A stretch of 64,000 nt of DNA from assembly GCA_018881555.1 (NCBI GenBank), contig JACAXG010000014.1, positions 9,489,972 to 9,553,971 of the forward strand, written 5' to 3'. Positions 1-12,115 of this stretch are shown one piece after another; the stretch's first letter is position 1; each line of letters opens with the position of its first letter. Source of the stretch: Amblyornis subalaris. Lineage: Eukaryota > Chordata > Aves > Passeriformes > Ptilonorhynchidae. A program made the position numbers and the translations under genes. The notes below the pieces were generated by a model. That model searched no databases and was not told the origin of the DNA. It worked only from the letters and a program-made list of their open reading frames with translations.

Positions 1-900
1 CGGCACTCACATCCCTGGCCTTCCCTGCTTGTCTGTTGGAACAACCTTGGCTCATTCCTGAGAGACTGCTGGAGCCCCATGGTGGGTTTAAAAACAGCAA
101 AGTTGATTATTGCCTTTCTCTTAAAGAAGGGTGAGGAGGCCATTGAGGCAATCTACTCCAGAGGCAGGGCTAAGAGACCTGCGCTCCAGGACATGGGCTC
201 AGTTAAGCTAGAACACAGTTGTTTCTCTCTTATTAAAGTTTTCTGGTTTTCCCCAGTTTGCAGGCTGGTTGTGACTACAAACTGTGGATCAGACTCAGAG
301 CAAGGGCCCATGGCACGGTGATTACACACCCACACCCTGCCCCAGGCCTGAGCCTTGGGCCAGAGACAGGGTTTCGCTCCTCAGGGCTCCTGTCCCACTG
401 CTCAGTGATGCACGGGAGAGATTTAAAAGGAGAGAGAAGAGAGGAAGGTGGGAGGGAGGAGGCGAGTCCAGATTCTCTTCCCTCCCTGCCTCTTCCCAGC
501 ACTTTGCAAATACGACGTCTTTGCAATGTCTGCTGGAGGAGGGAAAACACCCCTTGCACGTGCCCGGTGCTGGAAATGTGTTTGGGCAGGGATTACTCCA
601 TGGTGTGGCCAGCCCCAGGCACATGATCCCGATTGTGCCTTGATCTCTGTCCCCCTCCTCCCACTGTCCCCAGCAGGACACCACCCAGAGCCACCCCACA
701 GGAGTCCCCACCCACGCAAGGCCACCCTCCTGCCCGAAGCCAGCCATGGACTGTCGATGACCGTCATCCTGCAGGGACAACTGTGGAGAGCCACAGCTCC
801 TTCGTCTCATCCCTCCTTGCCGTGCTGGCACACCTGGGAGAAGACGGACACACAGCATGCACGCACACACTCACAAAACCAACCCCAAATCTGGATCAGT
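1..900. other. Non-coding sequence, no recognised feature
   Basis: Unique-looking sequence with a purine-rich patch near 425-475. Short open frames on both strands overlap one another and show no family motif. Confidence 0.5.
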
Positions 901-904
901 ATCA

Positions 905-1170
905 GAGAGAATTAATTACTGCCTCATGCATATTCAGATGAGAAACTCAGCTGAACCTGGCGGTGCCTTGGGCGGCCCTGCAAAAGAGAATTCCTCTGGA
1001 GAGATATAAATCACCGCTCCCCTCTATCGCTTTCCCCATGGAGCGCTACCTCCTGGGGAAGACTGAACCTTGATTTCCTTTTTTCCCTCCTTCTTCTTCG
1101 TTTTCAATCTGCGCGGGGCCCCTGTAATTACAATGGGCTGCTTTAGGGCTTGAGTTATTTATTGGGTAAC
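905..1170. promoter_or_regulatory. Candidate conserved non-coding element with homeodomain/POU-like sites
   Basis: Locally AT-rich sequence in GC-rich surroundings. It holds ATTAATTA (911-918), an octamer-like ATGCATATTC (927-936), TAATTA (1125-1130) and a run ending TTATTTATTGGGTAAC (1155-1170). These fit a developmental enhancer, but conservation cannot be tested from the window alone. Confidence 0.3.
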
Positions 1171-1250
1171 AGGGACACACCTACCCAGCTCCAGCCGCCT
1201 GCCTGCCCGCGTGTCGCGGCTTGTCCTGCCTACCCAGCAGTGCCTGCCAT

Positions 1251-1290
1251 GCTGTGCCGTGCCATTCCGTGCCATGCCGCGCCATGCCGT
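1251..1290. repeat. 10-bp tandem repeat, four copies
   Basis: Four imperfect copies of a unit close to gccatgccgt. The surrounding 1241-1295 shares the composition. Confidence 0.75.
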
Positions 1291-1299
1291 GCTGCTTTA

Positions 1300-2560
1300 G
1301 CTCGAGACAGCACCAGCAGCAGCGGCAAACAGGGACCGCCGGCCCTACATGATCCACTAAAGGCACGTCCGTGGTGGTGTAGCCCCTGCGAGCAGGGGTG
1401 AGAGTCACACTCTCGTTTATTGCAAAACACCATCTCACACACACTTTTGGGATGCCACCAGAGCTCACACAGGTTGTGAAATCCTTGGCCCCATTTTACA
1501 GGTGGAGAAAGCGAGGCATGGAGCAGGGAAGTTATTTCCCGAGGGTCGTCTCCAGAGATCAGAAAAAGAACCCACTGCTCCAGCCAAGGTATGGCTGTGA
1601 AAGAAGGTGCTGGCCCAAGTGCTGAGCTCAATGTTTTGGCTGGTGGGGCCTGTCCTCTTGTGCCTCTGCTTTGCTTCCCGGTGGGGGTTGTCTGCCCAGC
1701 CCCAGCTCTGCATGCCCCTGCCCAACCCCACTCCCCCCACAGGCAGGCCTGTGCGCTCACAGGAGATGAGCACTCGGGGCTGGAGACCACATGGCTGGAG
1801 GCAATTAAATAATTGATGGACCAGAAGTCTCAAGCAGATACCGAATCTCCAGGGGCAGCATTTGAGAGGCAAAGCAGAGCCCCGGACAAGACCCTTCTCT
1901 CTGATATGATGCCAACATGTCTCATTTCTGCCCGGCGCTTCCGGTGGGCTGAAGATGTGGGGTGCCGTGGATGAGAGTGCTCCTCCACTTGTTTTCCAGC
2001 TCACCCTCAGCACTGCTGGAGCTCTGGAGGGACTGGCCACCTTCCAGCCCAGCAGGGAGAAGCCAGGGAAAGGAGGCCGCTGCTTCCAGGCTGAAACCCT
2101 CCTGCTTGGGTTGGTTCCCTCTGAACAGCACCTTTGGAAAGAGTGGGCTGAGCAAGGAAGAGGAAAAAAATCTTCAAAATCAAGGTGGGTGCTTGGCTCC
2201 CACCGAGGGAGGGAGGCCACCAGAAAGCAGCAAGTTCTACTCCAGTGAAAGGGAGAGCTCTTCTGCCATGGCTGAGCTGTGGCCTCCTTGCTGTGGGAGC
2301 ATGGAAGATGGCTTAAAAATTTACAGGCAAAAAACAACTGAATAAATTTAGCACAGAAATTGCCCTCAGCATCACAGCAGAGGTGCCGGTCACTCCCTGC
2401 TGGCACAGCCACGCCAGGCATCAGGGGGTCACAAGGTGAGAGGGGCCCCCCATGCAATGACCGTGGATCTCAGACATCAGCCTTGCAGGGTCGCAGTGGC
2501 AGGAGGAAGAGGTTTTCCCACCCGAAGCACTGATCCAGAGCTGTGATGGGATTTGCCAGT
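1300..2560. other. Non-coding sequence
   Basis: No exon, repeat or promoter recognised. A 330-codon open frame on the minus strand (1465-2457) has no domain and is judged spurious. Confidence 0.45.
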
Positions 2561-2564
2561 CTGC

Positions 2565-3060
2565 AGCATGAAGCATCTCTCTGCATTAGACATATTTGTC
2601 GATATTTAATCCACCAATAAAAGCAGTGCATGACCAAATTGAATATTTAATTTAATATACGCTAACCAGGAGCTGGTTGGCATTGCACCCAATGGAAATG
2701 TTTGCTGCCCTCTCTCTCTCTTTTTCACAGATTTTTCATGAAAAGTTGTTGATTTTTTTTCCTCAGGATTTATTCGTATTTTTTTTCCTTTTAGGTAATA
2801 ACAATATGATCTGAAAATGATGACTTTCATTTATCAACTCAGGATTTTAATGAACAAGCTGTTTGAATAACCATTTGGACAACTATTGGGGGAAAAAGGG
2901 AGAGAAGAATGCATTTCAAATCCTCAAAATAGCTCCCCCCTCCACCAACATCAGTAATTTGCAGAAGAGCAGTTTCTTCATTTTTTTTTCCCCCAGCATA
3001 CTACATGAAACATTTGAGAGTGTTTGAAGCTGGCAAGAACTGCATTTCTACCTACTGATG
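2565..3060. promoter_or_regulatory. AT-rich candidate conserved non-coding element
   Basis: Abrupt change to AT-rich sequence with clustered TTAAT/ATTTAA words (aatatttaatttaatata near 2641), T-runs and a TCAACTCAGG/ATTTTAATGAAC stretch. There is no open frame of note and no transposon signature. This is typical of vertebrate conserved non-coding elements but unproven here. Confidence 0.3.
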
Positions 3061-6000
3061 TCATGAAAATATAAATTGGCAGATTCTTCACGCTGGGTCA
3101 ACGTGTAGCGATAAGCACGATGCCATACCTTTAGGAGCAGTATTTGTTGGTAAACAGATGGGAAGCAGCCTATAAAGTCCATAGTCAATAATACACAGCC
3201 AATGTGCAGTGCCAGGGCGGCTGTCGGAGCAATAAATCGTGGATCTTCCTGGTGGAGCCTGAGCCATCCTGGGCTGACACTGTTGAGCCTGTTGTGGGCA
3301 AAACACACAGTGTGGAGAATCACAATGAATAATTTAGAGAGCGCCCTTGTTCGACGCTCTTCAACTGCCCATTGACTCATTTCTGCTGCTCCCGTTTCAA
3401 GCAACTGGAGGAATCCTTCCTATTTTCCATGCCAAATATAGCAGTTTTTCCAGAAATGCTCAAACACACAAGCCAGGAAGTTTCCCTTCTCTGGGTGAGT
3501 CACTGGAAGTTCAGGCTGCATTTTCATGATTGCTTCAAGCCGATCGAAATCTGTGCCGTTGCCAAAGGAGCCGTCCAGCTCTGCCGGCGTGCGGCCTCCC
3601 TCACTCCTTGTGCAACGAAAGGGAATTAGGGAACCGACAAGGATGAAAACAAATTCTGGCTTTTGTTTTGCTTTGGTTTTTTTTTTGTTTTTTGCTTTTC
3701 AACCAGGTTATTTGGCCAACTTGTCTTATGGCTGTGCAGACGTAAGAGGGGGCTTGTCTGGTCTGGGAGGTGTGTTGTGAGGATGCTCCTTACATTGGTG
3801 ACTAAAAGCAAAGGAGGATATGGGGGGAAATGCCATCCCTGTGGGGTCACAGTATGTCCCCTGTGTCACACAGCTCAGCTGCAGAGCTGATGGGGTCCGT
3901 GTTCACACCCCTAGCCCCAGGATGGGAACATAGGGAAGATCCCTGCCTGGAAGGGATTTTCTTGGGTGGCATTTCTGAGATTGTGGACAAGAATGTGATT
4001 GGGGACATCAGGACCAATCTGTATCTCAGGACTGTGCCCCACTAGGTCAGGATGCTCAGGCATCCTACTCCAGTGGAGACAGCTGTGACAGGCAAAATTT
4101 TGGAGAAGAGGGATATTTCAGCCTCCTCTTACCAAACAGGATCACTCTGTTCCTCCTCCTTTCCTTTCCACCTTCCTGCATCCCTCAGCTTTTATTTTAG
4201 GTCCTGTCCACATTGGTTTCCAAAGAAAAGGAGCCTTTCTCCCATTTTTGCTGCTCGTTCCTTTCTAATTGTTGCAAACCCATGCGACCAATTTTAAACA
4301 AATTTGGCGGGGATGTGAGGGGGAGATTCTAGATCTTTTTGCAAATGTCCTGGAAACAAGTGGCTGAGCAGATAGGGGACACTCACTAGCACCTCCAAAA
4401 GACTGGCCACTGCAAACTCAGGCCTTTTATTTGTCACCAGAGAATCCACACCAAGCACCACGGCTGAAGCATGGCTTTGAAGCTGCAATGTCCCCCGTGC
4501 TCCCCAGGGGTGGACCTCAGATTTTTCCACCTTCACTCGGTGCCCTCCTACTCCTTCCTTAGTGGGTGTGGGGCAAGCACTGCTCTTGCAACAATTTAGG
4601 TTTTAGGGCTGCAATCCACTTCGTGGGGCTCCTATGTGGGTAAACAAGCCTGGTTTGTGTTTCCAGTGCTCTCAAGAGCTGCAGCTTTCGTGGCTGGGGG
4701 ATCCCCATGGCTCCGTGGCTGCTTTTAAGGAAGAGTAACTGAGGCCAGGAAGCGTCTTGCCAGGTGGTGTGGGTTTGTTACAAAGGAACTCGCATCTCTG
4801 GTAGGATATTTTTGGAGATCAGCAAAAGCAGAACAGGTTGAAAATCCCTGCTCTAGAAATGTGCGTTATTTTTTTCTTCCTTACACTGTTTGTTCTGTTA
4901 TTTTTCAGAGATGGTGCTCACCTCTTTGCAGAGAAGCCTTGCTGACAGGCACTTTCTCTGACTGCTTTGGAAAGGCATCCCTGCTTGCCTCTGGTCTCTC
5001 CCTCCCTCCTCTGAGGGAGCCTCATGGCCAGAGCTTGCTCTCGCTGGCCCTGATCCAGGCAGGCACTTACGCAGGTCACTGCTCCGGCTCGGAAGCCAGT
5101 GGATCACTCCCAGGCTGCCCCGGGGACAAACAGGTTTTCCTGCTCCATCTCCTGAAGAAGCTGAGGAAGGGGAGATGTCCAAGCTAGTCCAGAGCTGGCT
5201 CTGGTGCCCATCTCTGGGTGAGCTGTTGGAAATGCTGGGGTAGTTACTCCCTACCCTGTGTGACACTGCTGTCCCCAGGCACTGGCACTGCAGGGTGGCA
5301 AAGCCACCAGAATGGGACATGGCAGCTCCTGGGCAGTCCAGCCTGGCAGGGTGCCCATGGACAGCAGCAGGCAGCTGGGCAGCACCAGTGCTGGGTGTTA
5401 CAGCTTCGTCATGGACTGCTGGCTGCCACTGAGGAAAGTTCCTCCTTCTAAGGGCTTTGCTTCCTATCTCCAGTATTTCCCATCTGCCAGGAGGAACTGG
5501 AGCCAGGACTCACCCTTGCTGTGAAAGCCTCAAGGCAGGGAGGCTGCCTGCCCTCCTCCTCCCCAGAGTCCCTAGAGGATATGACAAGGAGCAGCCACGC
5601 TCAAACTGTGACTCCCTTGGGTCCCTGCCCCACCATGGGTGCATCTCCCCATGCAGAGAGCCAGGCAGGCTTTGGAACACTGATAGTCCCGCCCCGGATC
5701 CAGGTGACTCAGGGTATGGGGACCGAGTTTGAGGAGGGCACTTTTCAATGCTCCCTTCTCCACTGCTCACCTGCAGCAGCTTGGCTCAAGTACTTTGGCT
5801 GCCCTGGTGCAATGGGGACTCTGACTTCTTGTGTCTCACGATGGGGGTCTGGGTGAGATGCACGAAGCGCTCAGGCTGGACACTCAAAATCCACAGCTGA
5901 GAGCTGTCACAGGCTAGGCAGTGGGTACTGCAGGATGGAGCAGACACAAGACAGCCAAGGCCCTGTGGATCTGCTGTTTATCTCCCCTCACATGCCCTTG

Positions 6001-8540
6001 GTCAGGCTCTGGAAGAGTAAATCACCCTGGCCTTCTCCAGCAATTTCCACTCTGGCTGGGACAATGGGGTTCCCATCAGTGCTTCCTGTGCCCCACACAT
6101 CCTGCAGCAAGCATGCCCAGACTGAGATCTGCTCCTTTAGCACAGCCAGGACTCTGCTCCCATTGCCCGGCTGAACTGCATGGGCTTTGCCCCAGGATGT
6201 GAATTTGGGTGCTGGAATTTATCCGCGGCTGTTTTGGCTGTGGCTGAACTCCACCTCCGGGCAATGACATGTTGTTTCCATAGTAGCTAATGGACTGGAG
6301 ATGGAAGGGGGAAACACATACCCGCGCTAAAAAGGGACTCGTGAGTAATGTGGTTTCTCCCAGCGCAGAGTAGGAACAACTTTCTAGCACTCAAGGAGCC
6401 CCTCCTTCGCCCCTCCTTCGCCCGGCGCCTGTGAAGTGTCAAGAGGAGAGTGTGTGTGTGCAGAGCTGTGCACGGGGCAGGAGGACAAGGGGGTCCGTGT
6501 GGGTGCTGGGGGGCTCAAGGGTGCACAGCGCTGGGGAGGGGGCATGTGGTGGCTGTGCAGGGGCAGCCTGTGTGAGGAGAGGGGACACATGGCAAGCATG
6601 AGAGCCTGTGGGGAGGGTGCAGCACAAGTGGTGGTGGGGACACATATGGGAGGCACGTGTCTGCAGGGCTGTCCGCACCCGTTTGTGTGCAGAGGGCAGT
6701 TCCCGGAGGAAGGACGGAGCAGCCTGGGGCAGACTTGCATTGTGGTGATCTGCTGGAGCCGAGGCTGTCACGGGCAGTAGTGTGGCTGGGGTGAGGCAGG
6801 CCGTGGGTGTCTGAGGGCCGTGCTTGCCCATNGGGTAATGAAGGGTAACAAGGACAAAGTCTGGAAGATGCAAAGAGGCAATAGGAGAGGTCAGGACTCT
6901 TTGTCCCTGCTGCAGGCACTGGATGGGTCTTGATGTAGAGCAGGGGGTCAGTCCTGGCTCTGCTGCCGGCCCACTTGCAGCCTCCCACCATCCCTGAGTC
7001 CAGTGGTTCTCCAGGAGCAGGAAGAACTGGATTTTTCTCTCATGCCACAGCCCTGGGCTCCCCCTGGCCAGCCGGGCACGGAACCGCGGGGCCACCACCG
7101 TTGGACATTTCCATCGCACACAGCTACACCATGGACCAAATCTACCCTCGGGGGGAACAGCTCCACGTGCAAAGAGAGGGCAGCTCCTGGGGACATCCTC
7201 GTGCCCATCTCTGGCTGGCAGTCCTGGCCAGATCCCTGCACCCTGGCTGCTGTTACAGCATTTTTCTTCCACTTGCACGTTCCCCAGCTTGTTCAGTTGT
7301 GTAGCTCCTGCCGTGTCCGGCTCTTTGTGTTGTTTGCTGTTAAGTAAATCACTGGCAGCTCCCCAGAGCGCTGGGTAATGGCAGGATAATTCCCAGCAAG
7401 ACCCTGGTAATTCACTTGAAGGAAAGCAGAGCAGAGGAAAACAGCACTATTAGCCATTATCCTGGCCTCTCAAAGGCCTCCTCTTCTGCAGAAACACCGC
7501 ACGGTGTGGCAGGCATGCCTGCCACAGCTCCCAGACACTGCAGGCTATGGGAGGGCCAGGAGCAGCACAGGAGGCCAGGATTCAGCCTTCTCTTGCCAGT
7601 CTGGAACAGCAGATGAAATGTGGGTGAGTGCCTCCACCTGCCATGGGCACAAGCAGGTTGATGTCAGTCCTGGGAGAGGATGGGAGTCAGGCAGTGCAGA
7701 AGTGCCCATCAGGCGGTGCAGACCCACGGGATGCTCCAGCTTTGGGTGTCCCTCCAAGGGCATGGGATGCATGGCTTGGCTGAGGTCTCAAGTTGCAGGA
7801 GTGACCCTTCAGCCAAGAATCACCGGGCACCCGCCCTGCTCCTGGCAGAGGTCTGGCAGACAGAGCATGGAGGAGGACGGTCATGATACTCTGGCTGCCA
7901 TGGCTGCTGGTGGCTCCTCTGGAGCAGGGGGATTTTCCCACCCACATCAGCAAAGATCATGTCCGTATCAGACGGCCTCAGCACCTTTCACACCTCCCTG
8001 TTGTTGGAAGCCCCTGATCCTGGCTGGGGCTCACTGGAAGCCAAGAGCATGGTTTCTGCTGGGGGTTCGCCTGAGGCAGCTCAAACACTGACCCTGCCCC
8101 CCTGCGCCACTCTGCACCTGCAGGATCCACATCCATGTGCATATGTTCACCAGGGCTCTCTAAAGAGCTCCAGCGGTGTTTCTGAGTTGCCCAGGCAGAT
8201 GTGTGGCACAGTGGGGGCATGCTGAGAGGGCCAAAGAGCCCGGAGGGGGCCTCGAGGTGACAGGTTCCCTGCAGAAGCCACTTGCTTCCTTCCAGCTCTG
8301 CAACGGGGCACTGAGGTCCTTTGCAAAGTTGCCCCTGAAGTGGCTGTCGACGTTTCTGTGAGAGGCCTCTGTTTGCAGAACTGCTGAACTTCCCCCTTGA
8401 GCCTCCCAGCAGCGAGAGGGAGCCTGGAGCCACAGGCTGCCCCCCGCCTGGCTCCCCGCAGCAGCACCGGGGTGGGTGAGGTGTGCTCCCGCTCCACCCA
8501 AACCCACGCTCGGAGCCCTTGGCATGCGCGCACACACGGG
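3061..8540. other. Long non-coding stretch
   Basis: No gene is supported. It holds a T-rich run (3661-3700), two adjacent 11-bp copies of gcccctccttc (6398-6419) and otherwise unique sequence. The 118-codon minus frame at 3048-3404 shows no family motif. Confidence 0.45.
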
Positions 8541-8544
8541 CACC

Positions 8545-8625
8545 CACACATGGAGGAATGCACGCAAAGGTGCGCCCGGCTTATATACACGGACGCGGGG
8601 TTTCTGATGCTTCTCATTGGCTGGC
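8545..8625 (-). promoter_or_regulatory. Candidate minus-strand core promoter (CCAAT plus TATA box)
   Basis: Read on the minus strand, AGCCAAT (8622-8616) is followed 28 bp later by TATATAAG (8587-8580), a consensus TATA box, then by GC-rich sequence. The expected start is near 8550-8557. The first downstream ATG frames match no family I know, so any transcript is of unknown nature. Confidence 0.4.
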
Positions 8626-8639
8626 TCTAGAGCAAAGTC

Positions 8640-10380
8640 CTGGCTTTGTCAGGAGCAATAACGGCTCCCAGGCCAGGCTAGTAGTAAAAGTAGTAAACTT
8701 TAAGGGGAAAGGCTTTTCTGACTGTTTCCGCAGCAGTAGTTGCCGCTGTTGCCCGACAAAGGCTTTCCCTCTGCTCACTCTATGCACATTTGGTGCTCAT
8801 TAAGTATGTGGGGCTGCAGCTCCAAGCACATGGGGCAGCTCTGCTCCCAAGCACTGCAGGCTGACCCACCCCCACCTTGCACACCCCCTCCCATCCAGGT
8901 TCCCCTTCCTGGCAGCCAAGTAGGATCTGGGAGACCTTCCCCAAAGTGCTATGGCTTTGGTTTCCCTCCCATGTGCTCCCTGGAATTGGCAAGTCCATAG
9001 AAAAAAATCATGTTCTGATAGTCTCACCTTCCCACGTTTCCCAGCAATGCCCCTTGCTCTGTGCACGTGTGGCAAGAAATGGATGGCCCCAGAACCAGAG
9101 GGGGTTGCAGGGAGATTGGGAGCAGCCTGTCTCTCTTGGGGAGGTTGGTTGCACCATTTGGGTGGTCTTCTGAGGAGGTCCCAGGAGCATTGTGATTGCT
9201 CTCAAATGTTTTGGGTCAAAGGAATAAGATAATGGTTCTAACTTTGGCTTTCAGGCTCTGTCACAGCCTCAGACCATGGAGCACCCAAAGACAAGGAGAG
9301 CTTGAACTCACCTCAGTAAAGATATCAAAAGTCCATCCTTTTGGAAATCAAGGGCTTGCATCCATTTCAAAGATGCAGCAATCATTTCCATAGCAACCTC
9401 AAGGGCAAAGCATTCACACTCATCAGCCCTTGTGGCCTCCAACCTAGAGATGCAGGTGTGGGATGCATAGGACAGGTTTGACGTACTTGGCACAGGTTGC
9501 TGGAGATGCCAGAGGTGTGGCCATGTCCGGAGGAACAAGATGAAGTCTTCCAGCTGAAGAAGCTTTATGAAGGATGCACCAAGGTGACAACAGAAGGGGA
9601 GATTTTACCAGTCCTAATACATCCATCTATTACTGGGATGCCCAGTAGCATCAAGCAGGAGGGAGAACCACCTTCAGGGCACAGTTCATTCTCCCACCTT
9701 TCACTCATCCCATTGTGTTAGTGGCCTTCCACCAAGTAACAAGGAAAAGGAGGTGCTCTGTGTCCAGAGGTATCTCTCAGTTAATAAGATATCATAAAAC
9801 AACCTCTTGGGTTGCTTGTGAGAGGACAGTCCTGGCACAGCTGCCATAAGGCACCAGAACAGCACCAATCTAATGGGACTTCCCTTGAGCACCATGATCA
9901 GCCTCGGGCTGGAGGCGAGACTTTTGAATAGCAACAAGTTCCCCAAGCTGCGACCTCCAAGAAAGGCCCTGTTTGGTCTTTTGGGTTGGTGACAGTTCCA
10001 GACACGTGTCAAAGATTTATGCATCAGAGAGACTCCCGGGCCTTTGGTGACTCTGGACTGGAGTTAGCCACACTTTGGCTCTCTGCCCTTCACTGCTTCA
10101 CACTGCCTATCACGGGATCCCTGGAAGGCAGAGAGGAGGGCAGGCTGGATGAGCTGTCTCCCCAGCCTTGATTTCAGGGAGTCCATTTGCTCACCTCCAG
10201 GTCTTGGTGAAGCAGGTGGAGGTGCAGTGCATTTGGGAAGATCAGACCAGAAAGAATGGCCACCCCTCCCATGTGGCTTCCTTTACACCACAGGCCATTG
10301 TATTTTGCCCACTTATTCATACGATGGATGCCAAAGCAAACACCTCTTCCAGGAGGGAACCAAGTTTTGATCTGCAGATA
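8640..10380. other. Non-coding sequence
   Basis: Nothing recognisable as exon or repeat. The part just upstream of the minus-strand promoter (8640-8770) is less GC-rich and could hold its regulatory sites. Confidence 0.4.
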
Positions 10381-10384
10381 AACC

Positions 10385-10720
10385 CATAGAGTCTCGGTCT
10401 CCCATTAGCTGGTTGGTTCTGGTGATTAATCATGCTTCTTGTGGAGGAAGCCTGATCATTTCTAATGTGGGTTTACCCTGGCTTTGGAATTTGGCCATTG
10501 GTTTGTTGCCTATATTAAAGCATTTAACGTTGAGATGGAGGTAATTAGGCTCCTGAGAGAGTTTTAATTTAAAAAACTTTAACTCCTGGTTAAGGATTTT
10601 GTCAGCATAAAGAAAAGGGTCATAGGACCTCGGATGAAGAGGAAGGTGGACAATTTTGTTAATGGAGCAATAAAATGATAAATCTCATGATGTGTAAAGG
10701 TGCTAGATTAAAATGGGTGT
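10385..10720. promoter_or_regulatory. AT-rich candidate conserved non-coding element
   Basis: Contains the 10-bp palindrome TGATTAATCA near 10420-10430, GTAATTAGG near 10540 and a TTTTAATTTAAAAAACTTTAA run. No coding potential or transposon signature is seen. Confidence 0.3.
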
Positions 10721-10897
10721 AGAAGGAGCAATGAGGGTATTTTAGCATTGCCTGGTCTCTTAAGACGTTAAAGTCAGGCTGGATGAACACCACCTTCTTT
10801 AAGACACTTTAGAGATCAAGCACCGATAACGAAACGTGAAGTGGCCCTAATGCTTCGACTAATGCGGAACTGATAGGAATGTGATGTTAGCCAGCAG

Positions 10898-10936
10898 AGG
10901 TAGGTATCCCAGGTATGTGCTGTGGGATACCTGCTT
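10898..10936. other. Inverted repeat (13-bp arms, 13-nt loop)
   Basis: Arms 10898-10910 and 10924-10936 are complementary at 11 of 13 positions, and the other two would be G-U pairs in RNA. The core is AGGTATCCC / GGGATACCT. No wider stem is visible. Confidence 0.6.
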
Positions 10937-11356
10937 GGAGTATGTTGAGATGAATATGTACGTTTGGATTGCTGTAGGGGATCAAAGGGCGTGTCTGAGG
11001 GTTTTGTTTCCCAGGGTGAGGTCTCCGACACCTGTGGTGGATCTTTCCTCTGCCAAGCCAGAGAGATTGGGAACACGATGAGAAAAGGCTGGAGGTTTAA
11101 CTTTGTTAGAACGCGCCCCTCATGTCTGCAGCAGGCTGAGGAGTTTGTCTTGTTGGTTTCTCCTCTGTAAATGTTTGGTGTTACCTACAACTACTGAAAT
11201 TAGCTTTCCCGTGGCCTTAGGAAAGCACTCATACACCTCTTAATCTCTGTTTCATTTGGATAACCAGACTAGGCATGTGTGCTCACGTTCTCTCCCATGC
11301 TCAGGCTCCCTTGCAGTGATTCTTTTCTGTCTCTTCTCCCATGTTTCAGCCCCATT

Positions 11357-11392
11357 AAAAACAAAACAAGACAAAACAAAACAAAACAAAAC
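11357..11392. repeat. (AAAAC)n simple repeat
   Basis: A-rich run with the unit aaaac repeated about seven times, slightly interrupted. Confidence 0.85.
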
Positions 11393-11849
11393 TGAACTGA
11401 AAATCATAGGCAGGATTCATCAGCCATGTCATTAATCTCCATTTAAACATCCAAAAACTGTGCTACTCCTTGTACTCCCATATCACAGAAGGAGCTTTGG
11501 TGGAGTTGTTTGCTCTGACCATTTCCATCCTCCCACTCAGTAACTGAAGTCCACAATTTGCTCCTTCCTCCTCGCATTTGACTTGCTAAGATGTTTTGTT
11601 TGAATGGGTTGAGTTCACCAAAGGAACAAACCACTCATGTCCTTGTCTCGCTACCTGTCCTTCCGCCATGTGCCAGCGTTATCAGCTGTGAGAAGAATTC
11701 AGGAGCATCCACCTTTCTGTGGGGAGGATTTCTGTGTATCAACAGAGGTCATCTAGTCCTGAGGCTCACCTGTAGCCCACTCCTGTAGGAAGTACCTTAT
11801 CATGTTGTATCACAGAGTTCTCAGTCAAAATGTTCACAGGAACACCGCT

Positions 11850-12115
11850 GTGGTCACAAAGTGACCTTCACTCACCAAACCCAAACATTGTTACCACAAA
11901 AACCGGGCAATTCATTATTTATATTCTGTTAGCTCCATGTTGGTTAATGCTCACATTCTCTTCCACTCTTTTGCATGATGCCAGGTTAACAGGTCTGATT
12001 TATCCAGTGATCTCATTTGCCTTTTTTAGAAATTCTGGCAAACATTAGCATTTCTCTGATCTTCTTGCAAATAAGGATTAGTAGGGCAGGACACCTCTGC
12101 CAGCTCTCCAAGGAC
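11850..12115 (-). mobile_element. Decayed LINE reverse-transcriptase fragment (CR1/L3-like)
   Basis: Read on the minus strand with frameshifts and stops, blocks in the right order resemble the CR1-type reverse transcriptase: a NANV stretch (near 12050), KKGK (near 12025), RPVNLAS (near 11990) and NQHG (near 11940). These correspond to the family's ANV..IFKKGK, YRPVSLTS and QHGFTKG motifs. The copy is too broken to move. A ggactagatgacct string near 11750, also minus strand, resembles CR1 3' sequence but may be chance. Confidence 0.5.

Noticed and set aside
1465..2457. 330-codon minus-strand open frame
   Set aside because: No recognisable motif and other long frames overlap it.
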